Program-made: the position numbers and the translations under genes
From: Campylorhamphus procurvoides
Taxonomy: Eukaryota; Chordata; Aves; Passeriformes; Dendrocolaptidae
NCBI GenBank assembly: GCA_013396655.1
Contig: WBMV01006434.1
Coordinates: 62,001-126,000 of the forward strand
DNA length: 64,000 nt
Reading direction: 5' to 3'
The notes under the pieces: model-generated
Seen by the model: the letters and a program-made list of their open reading frames with translations, nothing else
Database searches by the model: none
What the model was told of the DNA's origin: nothing
Part shown: piece after piece, positions 27,966 through 41,700 of the stretch
How positions within the stretch are numbered: the stretch's first letter is position 1
Layout: each line of letters opens with the position of its first letter

Positions 27966-30175
27966 CTGTCCAAATCCAGTGGCTGCAATGGCTATTTCAC
28001 ACTGAAACATCCATCAAGTTCAAAATAAATCAGTAAACCTTTACCAATTTGTAATAAACAGATTTACTAGATTAGGAATAACAATGGGAGCAATAACACA
28101 AGAGGCTACATTTAAAGACACAATAAAGCAGAAAATCCATGCTGATCTTTAAACAGCACCATTTGTCATTGGGTGATGTAGCTTTTGTCTCCTCAGCCAA
28201 GATGTCAGAGGCCCATTTCCCACTCAGCTTTCTTCTGAAGGGGTACTTTTAACTTTTAAACCAGAGGTTATTTTCAAAGTCGAGAGGGGTCACTTGCAAT
28301 TTTTATTGCTATCACTGTGGTTTCTCATTAAGCTGGACCCTGACATTCAAAGGTTCAGATGGGCTTGAATAATCCACCTACCTGCAAATCTGAGTGCCTA
28401 TACTTTCTATAAACAGCCTGTAAGACAAACCATGTACTAAGCATAGTGTGTGGTGCACTTAATTTTCTGTGCAGAGGGCTTTTTCCCTATAAAGTCCTGA
28501 AAATACTGCAACAGTTCTTACATAATGGTGCTACCACAAAGGCTTGGAGTTTCTGAAGTCACAGAGAAGGACACAAGGAAGAGGCTCCATGGTGTGCAGG
28601 CAGCAATACCACGTTATGTATGAGACTGGGCTGGGCAGCTTTCACAATTCTTCATCACTGAGATGCCACTGCCGTGTCATTCCTGTGCCCTTGCTGTGTC
28701 ATTCTTGTTGCCCTGTTGTGGATAAGGATTTTTCAGAGGTTTGGTTATGCCCATATTTATGTTAGCACTGAGTACCAATAGTTATTGTAGTGCTGTGGAA
28801 AACTAAGAGAGTTCAGGAACTCAGAATGAGGCAAAAGTGAAGAAATAGGAACTGTAGCCTGTCAGGAAAGATTTATTCTTTCACAAATGGTAGCAGTAAA
28901 TGGAACCTATAAATGTGTCTAAATTCCCAAAGATGGTTTTAGTGGCCTACTGATCCACTCACCAATTATTTCAAAGCTATAACCTTTCCCATGTAATAGC
29001 ACTGTGTTTGTCCTACACAGGGAGAACACTCTCTTCCAACTAGATTTAAAATGAACCTTGGATTTTCTTATGAATGCTAGAGACTTTTGGGATGTAGATT
29101 TCTTCTTAAACCATGTGCAAGGCTTGGCTGGTGAATACAGTTTACTACCAGTGCTACCTAGAAAATTCAGGAGTAAGCTGAGGACAGAGAGACTTGGTCT
29201 GTTTAACATGTAGCAAAGCAGACATGCTGCCAGCATGGAATCAACCAGACTTAGTGCATGCCCAGAGCCTGCTGCCTTGCAGTCCTCTCCCCTCTCTGAC
29301 TGGGTATCACCTGGAAAATGCCATCACCAAGCTATTTCAGGACAGTTTCCAGCAGAGGCCAAACTTACAACACTCTGTATTCCAAAGTACCTACTAACAG
29401 AAGGGCAGGGGATATTAATTTAATCAATTTCCCCTTTGGTGCTGCAGTTGCAGGTAAACAGTAAACTACCATGACACAAACTGTTATCCATGGATAACAG
29501 TGGCATTTGTATGTGTGTTTGTATGACTTTCCAGTGCTATTGGGGTTCAAATGTTCAACCTGACACAGCAATTTTCTTCAGTTTTCTATTCTAAGAGATT
29601 TTTTGCATAGACATGCTTGCATTAATGCCTGTTACTACAGAACTGTATTTAAGTGGAAGTTTTACTGGGGTTCTGAACAAGTAGGAAGGCATCTTCAACA
29701 GCTGCCCAAGTCCATGCAAAATGCTGACAACCAACAAGCAGAAAGCAGTACAGCAACACTTTTGGCAGATACCTGCAGATCAGGTCCTGCACTAAAACAC
29801 CAAAGAGCACTGCAAGATCTAAACGCAGAAAATAAAAAGCAACTTTGAACTCCTTCATTAATACATTCAAATAGTTCTGTACTGACAGAATTAATTTCAC
29901 CTACAAGTTTCTTGCATCTGCTCTTAGAGATCCACATACCCTTGTTTTGCATTGAGCAGCAGTTGCCAAATGAAGGTGTCTCTCCCTCTCCAGGGGACTG
30001 TGCTCCAATACTCACAGTTCAGCCAGAATCACACTATCAGGTGCTGTCAGCATGGCTTCACCAGCTTCAGCAGAGTTATGGTAGCCAACCCAGAGATACT
30101 TGGTTTACATTTTAAGCATATTTATTATCACTTTGTAAACAGGAAAAAAAATGGAAGATACACAGAGACAGTAAG
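27966..30175. other. Intergenic, no gene recognised
   Basis: Unique DNA between two minus-strand CR1 copies. Open frames near 29200-29900 on both strands show no recognisable protein. Confidence 0.7.
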
Positions 30176-30653
30176 ATCACAGAATGACTGAGGTTGGAAG
30201 GCACTTCTGGAGGCCATATGGTTCAACCTCCCCTGCTCAAGCAAAGCCATCTATAGGCAGTTGTCCAGCACCATGTCCAATTTTTGAATATATCCAATGA
30301 TGGAGACACCAGAACCTCTCTGGCTAAGCTCTGCCAGTGCTCAGTCATCCTGACAGTAATCAAGTGTTTCCTGCTGTTGAGAGGAAACGTGTTTCTGTTT
30401 GTGCCCACTGCCCTGGTCCTGTCACTGGCTATCACTGAAAAGAGCCTGGCTCCATTTTCTCTGCACCATCCCTTCAGTGTTGATACACATTGATGAGATT
30501 CCCCTGAGCCTTCTCTTCTCCAGGATGAACAGTTCCAGCTCCCTCAGTGTTTCCTCAAAGGAGAGATCCATCATCTTCATGTCCCTTTGCTGGACTCTCC
30601 TGTAGCCTCATCTGTCTCTTGTGCTGGGGAGCTCAGAACTGGATACAGTACTA
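30176..30653 (-). mobile_element. CR1 LINE, 5'-truncated copy
   Basis: The plus strand shows CACAGAATGACTGAGGTTGG (antisense 3' end), CTGCCAGTGCTCAGTCATCC, GCCTTCTCTTCTCCAGGATG and GGGGAGCTCAGAACTGGATAC, in the order of an antisense CR1 3' half. Broken by indels. Confidence 0.92.
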
Positions 30654-33600
30654 TAGGTGTAATAAAAATTACAAGGTAAAACTTTACACTTAAAATAAAA
30701 GTAAGATACAAGAAAGAAGAAAAAAAAGAGGAAGTATAAAACAGAAATCTAGCAAACATCTAAATAACCAAAAGTGCAGAGAAGCAACACAAAAAAAACA
30801 CAAAAACCCAGCAAAACCCCAGAATCCAGGTGTAGAAAAGTGTTAGGTCAGCATTACATTCTAAGCTGAGTATTTGTGCATGGACATTCTTTATTACATC
30901 AGTCTTTGTTTCTCTACAAGTGCATGGTGAAAAGATACATGGTATGACACCATTATGCTCAATTCCTCATATGATGACATTGCCTCAGTTTTCCAATGGC
31001 AGCAGCTTTTGAGCAGCACTAAGGAGAACCAGTCACCTGAAAGTGGTGGATATTAATCCTGCTACTGCTGCTCTCTCTGGTTTTCCTCCATTGCAGTGTT
31101 CACAGAAAACAGATCAACAAGAAAACAACAATGCAGAGAAGCTTCAAACAAAATGTGTGAAACCTATTTTATCGTTGTCTTAATTTCCCTTTAAATTATG
31201 CTAGTATAGAACAAGCAACAGAACCAATTGAACATCTCTAACATGAGGGTAAAAGAAAACTGAGCTTATATTGGACTTGAGGCATAGAAGAACTGAGGGT
31301 GTTAACATCCATTTCTTCCTCATCACAGACTTACTAAGGCAACTTTGGGCAAGTTACCATTTCTACATCAGTGAAATGGAGACAGGACTTTTTTGCCTCA
31401 TAGGCAAGACTGAAATTAATCTCTATGAACTGCCTGAGCAGTCAGGAGTTTTATATTAAATATTAAAATTAATGTAAAGATTTTTAAACAGGTAAAATGT
31501 AAAAGAAAAAAACCCAAACCCCTTCCACTAACAAATTCTGAGCTATTACCTAAACTATATATAAAATCCCTCCAGAAAAAAGTATTAATCCATTTAATTA
31601 CTTCCTTAACTTGTGAAGTTTACTTATTATTTCCTGCCCTCCAGAGTATACATGCAATTTTATACCTCTTTTCAGAACAGTAAACAACTCAAAAAGTTTC
31701 CATGACTGAACAAGCAGCAGTCAAACATGAGACAAGGGCTTGTTTCTGCCTGGGAGCATGGGAGGCAGAAAAAAAAGAAACAATTAAGACACACCAGGTT
31801 AGTAAGGAAGGCACTTATTAAAGAAAAAAAAAAAAAGCACTTGTAATAATTTATTTCCTCTTCCTTTAGTTCTCAAAGGCAAGCAAGGGAGAAGAGAGAT
31901 TTTCTTGGAAGATGGAATGAGGTCAAGGAGTTAACTCATACGTGCACTCATCAAGACCTTTCCAAAAATAACAGAATGTATGAAAGATTTTTTCATGGAG
32001 AAAAAAGGATTTAAAAGAATCATCCAGATGGTTATGACTGATAAGAAACAGAAAATACAGAATGTGATCAACCTGCAGTAGTATGATGTAAGCCCTTACA
32101 TACAGGAATATAAACAAGAAACAACTCAAAGTGCGAAAACAGAGCATGCTAAAAAGGGAGTTAGCATCCGAAAGTAAGAAAAGTAAGGAAGACAAGTAGG
32201 AATGATTAAAATGTTTGGTAAGTTCAAAGCACAGAAATGGTAAAACAGGATTAAGAAGAACAATTTAAACACTGTAGGTTTGGGGAGGCAGGGTGCACGT
32301 TCAGGGCATTAGTTCTCCTACACTTGGATTCACACAGAGGTACCTGAATAATTAGCAGTTCTGATGATACTGATGTGCTGAAATACTGAAGAAATCCACT
32401 CTACAGTCAATTAATTTGTTACTGAACTGTGCCAAATAAATGCAAAAATATAATGTGACAGCAACTGCAAATGTATGCTAATCTAGGAAACCAGCTCCCT
32501 CAGTTTTCCAAAGGAGGCAGAAGTAGAGGGTGTCACAGAGGTAGATTGCTGATATCAATGGAGATCCTGGTCAGACTTAGATTTTACTGTGAACTTCAAT
32601 GCCATTATAACTAATTTTTACATCACAGTATTTTTTTTTGTAGAAAGGAGAAAGTTGTACAGCATAAGAATAAGAAATAACTATTTCACATTATATTTAG
32701 ATTATAAATTTTCTGGTGAGAGAATTAATATTTTTTTTCTGTAGTTTCATCATGTCTACTGGAAAGAGCTCAGGAGCCAATGAGTATAAAATGCAATAGT
32801 TATTATGACCAGCCTTCAATATAAGGAAGGGTTAAATAACACCCCAATATAAGTGCTCTTACACAAAAATTAAAGACTTTACAGTTACTTTGTGGACAAG
32901 CCCTTATTCATATTTCATAGACACAAAATCAACACACATATACAAAGAGAAGACTCTAAAAGAAAATTTTACAATAAGAACACTTGTAAGTTTGTAAGGT
33001 TCTCTTGCTTTGCATGCACCATGAAGCTTATTAAAAAAAATCCACAATGCCACAAATAGCAATTCACTGAAATTAAGGTTTTCTTAATGAAAGTATGAAA
33101 CTGTACACACCACGACAGATGGCAAATTATGAACTACTTTCATTTGTGTGTGCATTTTCTTTAACACACTTCCACATTGTTGATTTGCAAGTATTAGACT
33201 CACACCTATGAAATAAAGAGCTGACTCTTAAATTTATGCTATTAACTGTAATACTACAATATCCTTTTGTGTATAAAAATAATTTTTAAAGTACACCAGT
33301 AAAACAAAACATTTCTACAGTTAAGAAAATTAATTAAAAAAATAAATCAAAACTCCCCCTAACATGAACTTCATTAACTCAGTCTTGTATACAACAGAGA
33401 ATAAATTAAAAGGTGAATTACTGTGAATGCTGTGCTCTCCAAAGAGAGAACATGGAGAAGAAACTGGATTATACAGTTTGGAAATCTACATACTACATTT
33501 GAATTCTAGTCAGCAACTTTGTGAGTGACTTCTTATCTACTTAAATAAAACAGATGCCAAATGAATAATAATTACTATGACTTTCTGCATGTATGGTACT

Positions 33601-35139
33601 TTGGTTTCCTGAAATTCAATAAAGTTTAGCAACAGACAAGAGTTTACAGATGGCAGAACTGAGACTATAAAATCATCTTACCCATACTGGAATAACTTCA
33701 TTTAGTGAAAAGAATACAAGGGAATGTAAGAGTTCATAAATATTATGGGGAAACCAGTGTATCAATCCCCTTGACTTGGTCAAACACACTCTCACACCAA
33801 ATCTGAAACTGTAACACTTTATCACACCATACCATAAAACTTTGGCTGCAACCCAAAAGGTACAGCCACAGCAGGCCATCCTTCTCTTTCAAGGTGTATG
33901 TTTACCAAATTCACATCTCGCTACCTTAGCCAGGACACAATCAGTCCCCCAGCAGCTGGGATTTTAAGAAACAAAACTCTCATATGGAATAAATTCTCCC
34001 AGCTTAGCAACAGTGGGTTTGTATGGGTTGAAAGGCTTTGCTGACACACCAAAGTAGCTTGAGTGCTGCAGACAGTGCAGTTACATTAGCACAGCTTTTC
34101 ACATATTCATCCCATCCTGTTAAGATGGTTATGTTATTCCATGTTCTACTCCATAATACACTTATTATGGCATATGCTAGCTACCAACTTAATAAGCAAA
34201 ATTTAAGGCACATTTTGTGTCTGTGCTTTGATTACAAGCTCCTTGGAACAGCAATTCTTCCCAAGTGTCTGAAAAACATTTTGCACATTTTGAATACTTT
34301 CATCAACCAGTATTTTGGCAGAAGGCAATCCTGTGAGATATTTCAATCCTTTGTACCTTCTTTCTGACTATACGTTTCTATTATCCAATTTGCCTTTGTC
34401 TAAGTTGAAAGAACACACATCAAGACACATTTAAGGGACACAACAAAAACAAAAAACCCATGACCACATAACAACAATGATTTGTAAGGTGATTAGTACT
34501 TTTAAAGTGCTGCTATTAAATATATAAAATGAAAGGAGATGGCAAGCAATTCAAAAGCAAGTTGAATATGAAAGTAAGAGGGATAAATGGACTTAGTCTT
34601 CCTAAATTCATGATGAAAAAGACAGACTGGTAGTACATTGTCTCCTCCTGTCATTAAAGAAAGAAAATTGTAATCTGTATCCTAATCCTCTTAAATTCAT
34701 TAGCAGACCACACAGACTGACACAGTACATATTCCAAACACATTAGCAGATGCTGTTACTTTTTACTCCAATATTGAAATTGAAGAATTTCGATTTGATG
34801 ATACTAATTTAAAGAGAACTTCCATGTCTCTTTACACCACTACGATACAGAGGGCCATAGGTCACTAAAAATTTTGTATTTCATCACAGAATAAACAAAT
34901 AACAGTTTCTTACAGCACTGTTTCAACCACCATTTTTTCATTCTGTGTTCTCACCCTGTTCAGGCCTAAAAGCCCATTCCCCCCTTGCCAAGGCATGAGT
35001 GTTGACTAAACAAACTCAGTCTCAGTTTTGTTACTTGCAAGCAATAGTCAAAAAGAGTAACACCAAGATTTCCATAAAAATTTCAGTTATTACAATAAAT
35101 ATCAAGTTCTGTGATGATCTAAACAATAACTTAAAAAAA
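30654..35139. other. Intergenic DNA downstream of SLC35B3
   Basis: Strongly AT-rich, with few open frames and no recognised repeats. It could include longer 3' ends of SLC35B3 transcripts if the poly(A) site at 35151 is not the only one. Confidence 0.65.
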
Positions 35140-35641
35140 ATCCCAACATTTTTATTTAAAATGTAAAAGAGTGACAACATATCATACTCTAAACCTTCCA
35201 CCTTTAAAATTGCAATTTGGTCAACCAGTTGGTGATTAGGTTCCATTAAATGTTAATACAGTATTACATTTAATTAATCCCACCTAGACAATTAACAAAG
35301 AACAACTAATCTCAGATCAGCCACATGGCCAATATTATTAAAATGCCCAAACTAGTCTTCTATTGTGTCCCACTTGAGTGCAGCTTCTCAGCAGTTTGCC
35401 AGGAGCTGCTGTCCTTCATTGCCTGATAAAGCCATTTGACAATGGCCTACAACACCTTTTACGCTGAATTCAAGTGCTCAGAAGAAAGGGCTCATCAAAG
35501 TGTGCATGTGTAGCCATCTGCAAGCAGACAATATGCCTTCAGCTCCTTTGGTTTCATAATGTTCCCTTTGGAAAGTGAATCAGTTGAAGACTGTTCCAAT
35601 AAAATAGTAAGTCAAAGTCTAGACAAGGCAGAAACCACTGT
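35140..35641 (-). other. SLC35B3: SLC35B3 3' untranslated region (probable)
   Basis: Unique sequence directly after the stop codon. The first canonical AATAAA on the minus strand is at 35151-35156, about 490 bases past the stop, followed on that strand by a GT/T-rich stretch as expected downstream of a cleavage site. An ATTAAA variant at 35269-35274 is an alternative. Transcript evidence would be needed to fix the end. Confidence 0.5.
35151..35156 (-). terminator. Candidate poly(A) signal of SLC35B3
   Basis: AATAAA on the minus strand (TTTATT on the plus). It is the first canonical hexamer after the SLC35B3 stop and has a T/GT-rich element just downstream (about 35110-35148 read on the minus strand). 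Confidence 0.5.
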
Positions 35642-35792
35642 CTATACAGTTTGTGACAACGTCCTTGTTTTCCTTTCTTCCATAGTTTTTTTCCAAAGAC
35701 CATGCAGTGAAGGCAGTTTGATTTTATCCATATTCTTACTGTAAACATTAAGAAATATACCCAGGACAACGAGTAAGCCTGACCACACGTAC
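35642..35792 (-). CDS. SLC35B3: SLC35B3 exon 10, C-terminus and stop
   Basis: Reads [20 protein letters not shown], then [20 protein letters not shown], then KTRTLSQTV and a TAG stop at 35642-35644. The acceptor is CCCCTTAG|GTACGT. The last membrane span is followed by a basic cytosolic tail; the final TV residues match the human end. The first base completes the Gln codon begun in exon 9. Confidence 0.95.
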
Positions 35793-38700
35793 CTAAGGGG
35801 AGGGAGAGGAGGGGAAAAAAGTTACCATTAGCACTTTATCTGTAGCAATTACATACTAATATATGTGGATTAAATAAAGCCCCTACATTAAGGAGGGAAG
35901 AGTTGAAGAAAAAACCCCCCCCAAATCAATGGCCTCTGAATTTCCTTGAATCTTTATTATTACTATCCTTCCACCCTTCTTTTCTCTTGTCCTGGCTGGA
36001 GAGCTTATTTAGGTGCATTTATAATTAAATAATAACTAAACAATATCTGTTCTTTCTCACAGGAATAAAATACTCCTGAGGGGTTTAGTATGTTTTTCCT
36101 TCCCATGGTTATGAGAGTTATACTCTCTGTTACTGGTCCAAAACATGTTCTCACTCATGTCTTATATCTGTACTTCCCAATGTAGGCACATTCTTGTTCC
36201 AGCTCTCCATTATTTTAAGCCTTAAGATTTTTATCTGGAGCAAATTTCATTTGGGCAGTTGGTTGTAAAGCTTTGTTCTTAAATCTGCAATAAATTTATA
36301 TATAGAAATAAAATGGAATATTATTTTGTTTCAAACCAGAAGCAATTAGGATCAAAGTAGCAACGTAGCTGCATTTTTCAATGTAAGCTCTTCCTTGAAA
36401 TTAAAAAAAGGGAATAAAGCCAAACTCAAAGATCTTGTCATTTAATATCTCAAGATAATAGAAGCTTGCAGTTACTTAAAAGGGCTAGCTAAGAACTTAA
36501 ATCTGAGCTTATAAAAGCAGAAACAATACTACAATGGAGAAAATCCCTTTCTTTAGCCAAATCTTCCTCCACAGAGAAAGTACCCAAACAATTTATTAAG
36601 TATCAAAAGCACTAGATATTATGTAAGGTTTTTCTTCAAAAAAACGCCAACACATGGAATAGCTTGTCTTTCAAGACATTTAGAAAAATGGAAACTATTT
36701 TCTCTAGCATGGTAAGCATCAGAAGTCAGTCAATATTTACAGAAAACTGCCAACATTTGCAGGAGATATGAAATGACAAGCATTAAAACCCAGAATATGA
36801 TTAATTACTGTTGTTATATTTCCATGATCAAGAACACGATTTCTTCTAAAACATCTAATAAAACATTTAAACCTATAAATACTTACTGTAATGTAAATGG
36901 CTTTGCAAAGAACAAAAAAGAAAGCACAATGGTCATTGCTTTTCTTCCTGTTGTTACTGCAGAGGAAAACAAATATTTACCTCCTTAAGAATTCATTTGC
37001 AGAAAAAGAGCATAATACAGGCTCAATATCAGCAGGTAACTCATTAGATAATTGTTTGGCTAAAATAATGATCACCCTTAGTGCAAACACACACTGAAGC
37101 TGCACCAGGCATGACAAACCAGTGCCAAAACCATATGCTGTTGGAAAACAAGCACACTGTGTCAGTAGCATCACCCCAGTCACACTCTCTGCAGCAAAAA
37201 AACCTTGCAGAACATGATTTGCTATTTAATAACTTCATGCTAATCAATTCACAACCTCTGAAAGCAACAAACAACCCTTGCAATTAACTGATGGTATAAA
37301 CTAAGCTGTTAAAGCCTGCACAAACTAAATCTCTTGTCACTTCCACCTCATATTATTAGAATTTGGTGGTGTTTTGGGCTCTTTTTAAATGGAATGGGGA
37401 TCATCATCTCATCATTCTTCTGAAGTTACTAAAGATTTACCTAACAATGGAGGGTTATACAATTTTAGTTAGAAACCTAAGAGACCAAGGATGTCTGACT
37501 TCAGTGATTGCATTAGGAAGCTTTCCTCAAAATCATTAAGAGATCTTCTAAATGTAATCTGATCACTAGAAACAAATCAGAGTAGTAAGAATAGTGAAAA
37601 ATATAAGCCTGTTTCCAAAATGTGGTTACTCAAATTAACTATAGCTCCAACAATTATTTGAACAATGTCAATGCTACCTGCTATGAACAAGGATACAGCA
37701 TTGCTAGGAAATTGTATGCTGGGAAGCATTTATATTTTATCAAAATTAAAACAAAGTAACAAATGCAGCCAGGCACACAAATGCAATAGGTCTACACCTA
37801 AAGAATAAGTTTTTTATTAACAGAAAATATTTTTCTTACCATGAAATTCTTTTTACTGTCACATACTGAAAAGTTACTACATCTAAATTAGCCTTAGTGC
37901 AACATACTGGCAAAAGGCACCAATGACTACTGACATATTTCACCATTAGCTATGGCTAATAAAGCAAGTTTCATTCTTTCCAGCTCTCCCTCACAAAAAA
38001 ATATTTACTTCTAAGTATGTTTTGTAGTGGAAGAAACAGCCTTCACTACTGCTTCATCTGCCTCAACTTTTTAGCAATAATTTTCTTTACATTTTAACGA
38101 ATTCATGCACATCAAATAAAATGATTTTCTATTACATGAAAAATTAAAGGACAATGAAAAAGAAAATTGAGTTTTAATTAGAAAACAGTTTACAGATGAA
38201 TAATTTAAAAAATGGTTAAATTACTTCAGTTTTTCTAATTACAATTATTTCTGTTCTTTCAAATCAGTTATTAATTAAAATATTTATGTAACCATTTCCT
38301 TCTAAATTAAGTGCCTTTTCTTCTTTTTCCCAATTAAGTCTGATAATTTCTCATTCTGCTAATAGAAATACAATTTTCATTAAACTCTTTCACCCCACTC
38401 CCCCCAAGAAGGGGGAGAGTGGATGGGGGAGGTGGGAGGGACAGTAATGAATGTGGTGTTCATTGTGGCACAATAAACATTTTCACATTGCTACAGGCAA
38501 GACAGAAAGGGCTCAAGTGTTAGAATTGTCAAGGTCAGCCATAAGAAAACCTGGGAAAGGTTTGCTATTCCACAGCATTTTTTGACTTTTTTTTAGTACA
38601 GTGAGACCTTTTTTTTTGTTTCTTTTTACAGAGCTATTTTAATGCATGAACCAACCCCCTCATCTGGCTCAATTTCCAGTCAGGGGACCTACTGAACTTT

Positions 38701-41700
38701 GTTAAAAACAAATGTGAAACAGACACGCTGCAGAGGAAATAATTAATAGGAAATCAGAGCATGCAATCCTCAGGTCAGAAAACACTGAGTTGAACTCCAC
38801 TACTGTGAGAGAAGTAGAGCACCACCTGACAGAAACCAGGGACTTTTAGGGGTAGGGGGAAGAAAGCAGCTACATTGCATCTTGCTACACCTTCCCCCTA
38901 CCAGGCCCCTTTAATGTTTGCAGTTTCATGGACTTAGAAACAATGTCACTGCCTGCTATGCCTTTCTGAAACACTTATTTCTAGGGTTCAAATGATACAC
39001 GTCTTTTCTTTACACCTTTCTCTATTTTCCTGTTAAGGCAGGCTGAGAGAGTTGGGGTTGTTCTGTCTGGAGAAGAGGAGGCTCTGGGGAAGCCTTTTAA
39101 CAAGGGCTTGGAGTGATAGGACAAGGGGGAATGGCTTTAAACTGAGAGAGTAGGTTTAGATTAGATATTACTGTCAGGGTGGCAAGAGTGTGTTTGTTTC
39201 TGCACCAAAATATAGCACAGGCTATATGCACAAGTCTACTTAACAGAACCAGGGAGCACTCAAACACGTTCTGCTGGTGAAGATTGAGGTACAGAAATCA
39301 GCCAGCACAAAGAACAGAAAAAAAGCCACAGTAAGAACAATTCTCAAAAGCTCTGTCCTAAATAATACAATAGGATTACTTTGTTTTTATACAAAAGAAG
39401 AAAAGATATCATTTGTTTGTACCTGTTACAGCGAGAAGGGCACCAAAGATTTTAATCAAAGCTAGAACAAAGGATATGCCAAAATACCCAGTCAGGGAGA
39501 AAAGGAATGCATAACCGTAAGTCTGAAGTAGATGCTGCAACAATAAAAAAAGCTGGTTAGGAAAATGNTAAGAGAAAATAATTACCAGGTGATACAATGC
39601 AAAATGATAAAATTAAATGCTTTCAAATGCTTGGCCCTACTAATATGCTCAGCTTCTCAGAGCTGAATTTGCAGCCTTTGAAGATATTTTTACTAGGATT
39701 TCTATAATAGCTGATGTACAGTGAAAAGTCAATAATAAGTGTTAGACACATTCCTCCTACCCTAAACAACATAAAAAAAGTTTGGAAAGCTACTCAGTTA
39801 ATAATATCCTGAGGTCAGTGTCAGCTGTGGTAAATCCTCAAAGTTCAGGATTTCACAGCCTAAATAAAACTTCACACAACTATGTAGTTTAATAGTCTGA
39901 ATAACGTGTTCAACTTATTTCATTTTCCACTACTTATCCTGCACAGTACAGCTCCATATTACCTTAAATGTGCAAAAGGTAGTACAGAATCACCATGAAC
40001 TGCCAGAAGTGTCACAGAAGGTTCAGCCCTGTCACTTCAGTTCACATACACGGCACACACACATCATGGTTATAGGATACAAGATTTTCAGGTATGACCA
40101 GCTCTGGTCTAGTTCAGTACTCAGAACAGCCAGCACACAGGTAAGCTCTTTATTTTGCCTGCACCCTTATTTCATTCATAGTTTCACAGATCATCCTATC
40201 CTTTCCTACACTAAGTCAACACAAGCAGAAGCTGGAACTGCCCATCCATACATCCTCCCATGCAGCAGGAGGCACTCAGCTGTTTGCACAACATTTAGTT
40301 GCCTTTTCTTGTGAAAAAGGGAGACAGTAAACAGAATTATTCTACATAATACTGGCTAGAACATGCTGATCATGCTTTCAAGCCTCATTTTCAACAACAG
40401 GCCTACTTTTGGCATAGGTTTCATCAATTATTTTCTTGTTACAATATCTCAATTATTTGAAAAAAATAAATCTATTAACAATTGTCAGCAATGCCACGAG
40501 ACAACAGAACACTCATCACTACTTTACAATAAAGGAGGATGAATACTCATTTAAAGAGCAGACCTGCTTTCATACTCTTAAAAAACAATGACCTGACCTT
40601 TGAACTTTTATTTGGCATTCTTTACACACACACAAATGAGTCCTTGGTTCTTCACTCTGCATCCAGCTTTTCTCCCAAACTACCCTAAGAGCTCATTTTC
40701 ACAATCAGGAATGAGTACCACATTATTATTTCCTCGTTAGACAGTGTGATATAAGTTACTTCCATAGAATGACACACAAGGCAAAAATAAGGTATAACCT
40801 TCCAGAGCAGTGACTGTTATTTCAGCCATAAAACATCTTTTCTCTTNTAGCACAGGCTATATGCACAAGTCTACTTAACAGAACCAGGGAGCTCTCAAAC
40901 ACGTTCTGCTGGTGAAAATCGAGGTACAGAAATCAGCCAGCACAAAGAACAGAAAAAAAGCCACAGTAAGAACAATTCTCAAAAGCTCTGTCCTAAATAA
41001 TACAATAGGATTACTTTGTTTTTATACAAAAGAAGAAAAGATATCATTTGTTTGTACCTGTTACAGCGAGAAGGGCACCAAAGATTTTAATCAAAGCTAG
41101 AACAAAGGATATGCCAAAATACCCAGTCAGGGAGAAAAGGAATGCATAACCGTAAGTCTGAAGTAGATGCTGCAACAATAAAAAAAGCTGGTTAGGAAAA
41201 TGGAAAACAAACCCTGAGGTATTGCAAAATGACATAAAACTACAGACTTTAATCAACTGCTTGAGCAATAATAAGCTGTTTAACAATGCATTCATGCAAA
41301 AATCCTTATTTAATTTTAGTTAAATAATGGAAAAATAATAATGAAATTATAAGCTCATAAGTCTGGTCCTGTGATTTTGTTGCTTTTTAAAACATTACCC
41401 TATCTTATACATCAAAGACTGGAAAAACTTCCTTAATGTATGAATTATACAAATTAACCAGTTTACATGATGAAAACAGAACTTTAGAGAAAGAACTGGT
41501 GAGATTTTCTAAAACCATACAGAGCAAGGTTTTCCAATGAGGCTCTTCATAGAAAAAAAGAAATCTTTACACCCACCTTTGAGCAAAATGTTACTGCAGG
41601 GCTTAATCCACTAGTGCATGTTAATCCAAATAAGATATATACAAAGCCTATTGAATAGGAATACAAAACCTAGAACAGTGTAAGAGAAAATAATTACCAG

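Larger units (their letters stand above)
36957..41057 (-). other. SLC35B3 intron 8 (inflated by redundant scaffold sequence)
   Basis: As assembled, 4.1 kb, but 39213-40847 is probably redundant, leaving about 2.5 kb. It also holds a CR1 fragment (39039-39188), an imperfect C5/G5 hairpin (38395-38422) and otherwise AT-rich unique DNA. Confidence 0.8.

Noticed and set aside
39277..41100. Identical 62-codon plus-strand frames at 39277 and 40912 and paired 114-codon frames at 39970 and 42082
   Set aside because: The pairs only reflect the duplicated scaffold block. The first pair overlaps exon 8 in antisense; none shows a known protein.
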